Source: an uncultured Eubacteriales bacterium
Lineage (GTDB): Bacteria; Bacillota; Clostridia; Christensenellales; CAG-917
Direction of reading: 5' to 3'
NCBI GenBank assembly: GCA_900550855.1
Contig: URTQ01000073.1
Span: forward strand, 1 to 7,569
DNA length: 7,569 nucleotides
The notes beneath the pieces are model-generated. The model was given only the letters and a program-made list of their open reading frames with translations, was not told the origin of the DNA and ran no database searches. Below, piece after piece: positions 6,072-7,569 of this stretch (the first letter of the stretch is position 1; each line of letters opens with the position of its first letter). The translations under genes and the position numbers were made by a program.

Positions 6072-6089
6072 TCGCAAATCCGTTTGCGA
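6072..6089. repeat. Perfect 7-base-pair hairpin downstream of the operon
   Basis: TCGCAAA (6072-6078), loop TCCG and TTTGCGA (6083-6089) pair perfectly, without a T-run. The half-site AAATCCGTT also occurs within the hairpin at 6029-6051, so the two may be diverged copies of one element. Confidence 0.4.
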
Positions 6090-6140
6090 CCGAAAAAGAA
6101 TCGTTAATAACACAGCAAATATAATCCGAATTAAAAAATG

Positions 6141-6166
6141 AAAACGCACGTTTATCGTGCGTTTTT
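6141..6166. terminator. Bidirectional terminator between convergent operons
   Basis: AAAACGCACG (6141-6150), loop TTTAT and CGTGCGTTTT (6156-6165) form a perfect 10-base-pair stem. On the plus strand the T-run continues to 6166. On the minus strand the stem is followed by CATTTTTTAA. It lies between the ends of the plus-strand operon (6009) and the minus-strand operon (6223), so it probably serves both. Confidence 0.85.
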
Positions 6167-6222
6167 CAATGTATAAAGCGTTCGTTTTGCAAATTATTTC
6201 TTTATCGTGGCGATTGTTTATT

Positions 6223-6900
6223 TTATCTTTCCGCCAAAGATTCCGCCGTCATCATCAGGTCGTACAGCGGTTTTATCATCTCGAATCTATCGCACAGCAC
6301 GTCTGCGAGATTAGGCGAGAACAGAAGGTCGATGTCCGTCGAGTTGGCGATGAAACATATGTCTTTCTTTTCAAGCCATCTGCTCAAATCTTCGGGGTAG
6401 TCCGCATAGCGCGGTTTTTTGAAAGTTTCGCCTACGAGGGAAAATATCGATTGATTTTCAAAGCATTCTTTCGCTTTTTGAAAGACGGGGGCGTTGGACA
6501 AAATCAAATTGCGCAAACTCGCCATACTTTTTGCGTCCGTCATATAGTAGCCGCAACCGTAGCTGAAATTGTAAGGGGATATTTCAAAGAAGTAGCCTGG
6601 AAGTCCGCACGTCGCGTTCGTGCCGCGCATAAAGGTGAGCCACATATGGTCGCGATAAAGGCTTGTTTTGTCCTTTGCGAATCGCAAATCCTTGTAGAGC
6701 CTCGACACGATGCTTTTGGGTTCGGTTATCATTTGCTCGTCGATTTCGAGCATACGGGGCGACATTGCGGTTGCAAAATCGCGGAAAGGAACAGAGAGGT
6801 ACTGTTTGAAGTCCTCTTTGTGTTCCTGATACCAAAGTTTTGAATTGTATTTGTGATTGAAATACAAAAAGTCGAGCGACCTTTGCGAAAACGGTGTCAT
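6223..6900 (-). CDS. DUF2461 (TIGR02453-type) protein
   Basis: A 225-residue predicted cytoplasmic protein of the DUF2461 family, whose biochemical role is not established. The family pattern is visible: an N-terminal F-L-Y-F-N...L-W-Y-Q-E-H-K segment (residues 11-28), the conserved core R67-L-Y-K-D-L-R-F-A-K-D-K-T79 followed by Y82-R-D-H, then G102-Y-F-F-E-I-S-P and G115-C-G-Y-Y-M, and a C-terminal W-L-E-K-K segment. Length is normal for the family. Its ATG overlaps the stop of the TetR gene by one base (TAATG), and an AAGGA site (6904-6908) lies within the end of that gene. The two are therefore co-transcribed and probably translationally coupled, making this the most likely target of the regulator in this window. 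No catalytic residues can be assigned with confidence. Confidence 0.88.
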   Translation of the reverse strand: MTPFSQRSLDFLYFNHKYNSKLWYQEHKEDFKQYLSVPFRDFATAMSPRMLEIDEQMITEPKSIVSRLYKDLRFAKDKTSLYRDHMWLTFMRGTNATCGLPGYFFEISPYNFSYGCGYYMTDAKSMASLRNLILSNAPVFQKAKECFENQSIFSLVGETFKKPRYADYPEDLSRWLEKKDICFIANSTDIDLLFSPNLADVLCDRFEMIKPLYDLMMTAESLAER

Positions 6901-7502
6901 TAGTCCTTAAAAAGCGCGACGAGCGTGTTTTGCACGATTTTGCGCATTGCGTCGTAGTCTATGTAGGTGTGGTGGTCGTAGACGTATTCGTGAGAGAAGG
7001 ATTGCACGATGTCCATTGCGAAGTGGATACGCTCGGTCAAATTCTCTTTTTTCACGCCGAGGTCCGCAAACTTGTTGGCGATGGCAAGCGTGATTTCGTC
7101 TTCGAGGGATATAAACTTGCTGTTGACCGCCTCGTCGCTGTGCGACATCGAGTGAAGCGCTTCGTGAATGTTGGCGTACTTTTTGTGAATGCCTATCGCG
7201 CCGTCAAGAACGTGCGCTATCATATCCTCGAAATTTACGGGGGCAGTGAGGTTGTTTATCATATCCAAAACGGGTGCGAACGCCTCTTTGACGTAAATTT
7301 CCAAAACGTCCAAAAGGATATCTCTTTTATCCTTGAAATATCCGTAAACTATGCCCGTCGAAACGCCTGCGCGTTTTGCGATTTCGGCAGTGTTGGTGTT
7401 GTAGTATCCCACTTGCGAAAAGAGTTCGAATCCCGCTTGGACGATACGATTTTTCTTTTCGATGGATCTTTCTTGTTTGGGTTCTCTAACGTCTTGTGCC
7501 AT
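6900..7502 (-). CDS. TetR/AcrR family transcriptional regulator
   Basis: A 200-residue TetR-family DNA-binding protein, normally a dimeric repressor released by a small ligand. The N-terminal domain is clear: R19-I-V-Q-A-G-F-E-L-F-S-Q-V-G-Y, the helix-turn-helix at about 36-56 (T-N-T-A-E-I-A-K-R-A-G-V-S-T-G-I-V-Y-G-Y-F) and K57-D-K-R-D-I-L-L. Residues 75-200 are the variable ligand-binding and dimer domain, so the inducer cannot be predicted; it contains several His residues (about 117-185). The ATG at 7502 has no strong ribosome site, but an in-frame TAA lies six codons upstream and the family N-terminus begins soon after, leaving little choice. It is the first gene of a two-gene operon with DUF2461. 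A palindrome in its promoter suggests autorepression. Confidence 0.93.
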   Translation of the reverse strand: MAQDVREPKQERSIEKKNRIVQAGFELFSQVGYYNTNTAEIAKRAGVSTGIVYGYFKDKRDILLDVLEIYVKEAFAPVLDMINNLTAPVNFEDMIAHVLDGAIGIHKKYANIHEALHSMSHSDEAVNSKFISLEDEITLAIANKFADLGVKKENLTERIHFAMDIVQSFSHEYVYDHHTYIDYDAMRKIVQNTLVALFKD

Positions 7503-7535
7503 TGACTTTGACTCGCTTTATTAAGGATTATTTAT

Positions 7536-7564
7536 ATTATATAACTAGTTAGAAAATAAATCAA
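7536..7564 (-). promoter_or_regulatory. Sigma-A promoter of the TetR-DUF2461 operon
   Basis: On the minus strand, TTGATT (7559-7564), a 17-base spacer and a perfect TATAAT (7536-7541) are seen. Transcription would start near 7529, leaving a leader of about 27 bases before the TetR ATG. Confidence 0.8.
7542..7551. promoter_or_regulatory. Candidate TetR operator, palindrome TAACTAGTTA
   Basis: TAACTAGTTA is a perfect 10-base palindrome lying inside the promoter spacer and touching the -10 box, so a bound protein would block RNA polymerase. TetR-family regulators commonly bind palindromes in their own promoters. The symmetry does not extend continuously (the next outer pair mismatches), so the full site may be longer and imperfect. 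Confidence 0.55.
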
Positions 7565-7569
7565 GGAAA

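Noticed and set aside
5688..6149. Minus-strand open frame of 153 codons over the TfoX-domain gene
   Set aside because: It overlaps a recognisable gene and runs through the hairpins at the 3' end; no ribosome site or family resemblance.
6894..7505. Plus-strand open frame of 203 codons opposite the TetR gene
   Set aside because: The opposite strand encodes a clear TetR helix-turn-helix protein with a consensus promoter; the plus frame is a shadow.

Overview
The window reads as a chromosomal segment of a Bacillota bacterium, most likely an uncultured gut-type Clostridia lineage. This is inferred from strong Shine-Dalgarno sites (AAGGGGG, GTGAGG, AAGGTGAT), AT-rich sigma-A promoters between genes of moderate GC content, and protein families typical of Clostridia (a Cys-rich TPR protein beside DUF4037, a DUF2461 protein, a polytopic M28 peptidase). 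No phage, transposon, CRISPR array, tRNA or rRNA is visible.

Layout, left to right. Bases 2-43 may be the last codons of an upstream gene. A MATE-family efflux transporter with an unusual acidic tail (47-1651, +) ends at a strong hairpin terminator (1683-1714). Facing it is an M28-type zinc peptidase with four predicted membrane segments (1793-3061, -), which has its own promoter. A roughly 425-base divergent spacer follows; it has promoters at both ends and degenerate short repeats in the middle, with no convincing gene.

The central block is a four-gene plus-strand unit: a TPR protein (3487-4281), a DUF4037 nucleotidyltransferase-fold protein (4327-5265), a Nudix hydrolase resembling Ap4A hydrolases (5272-5691) and a small TfoX N-terminal-domain protein (5701-6009). 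Spacings are 45, 6 and 9 bases. One promoter precedes the unit and a bidirectional terminator (6141-6166) follows it. A possible nucleotidyl-transfer enzyme beside a nucleotide-cleaving hydrolase and a protein-binding scaffold makes this the best candidate for an uncharacterised functional module. Its activity cannot be told from sequence.

The right end is a minus-strand two-gene operon: a TetR/AcrR regulator (6900-7502) whose stop overlaps the start of a DUF2461 gene (6223-6900). Its promoter has a consensus TATAAT box and a perfect 10-base palindrome abutting that box inside the spacer, which suggests autorepression.
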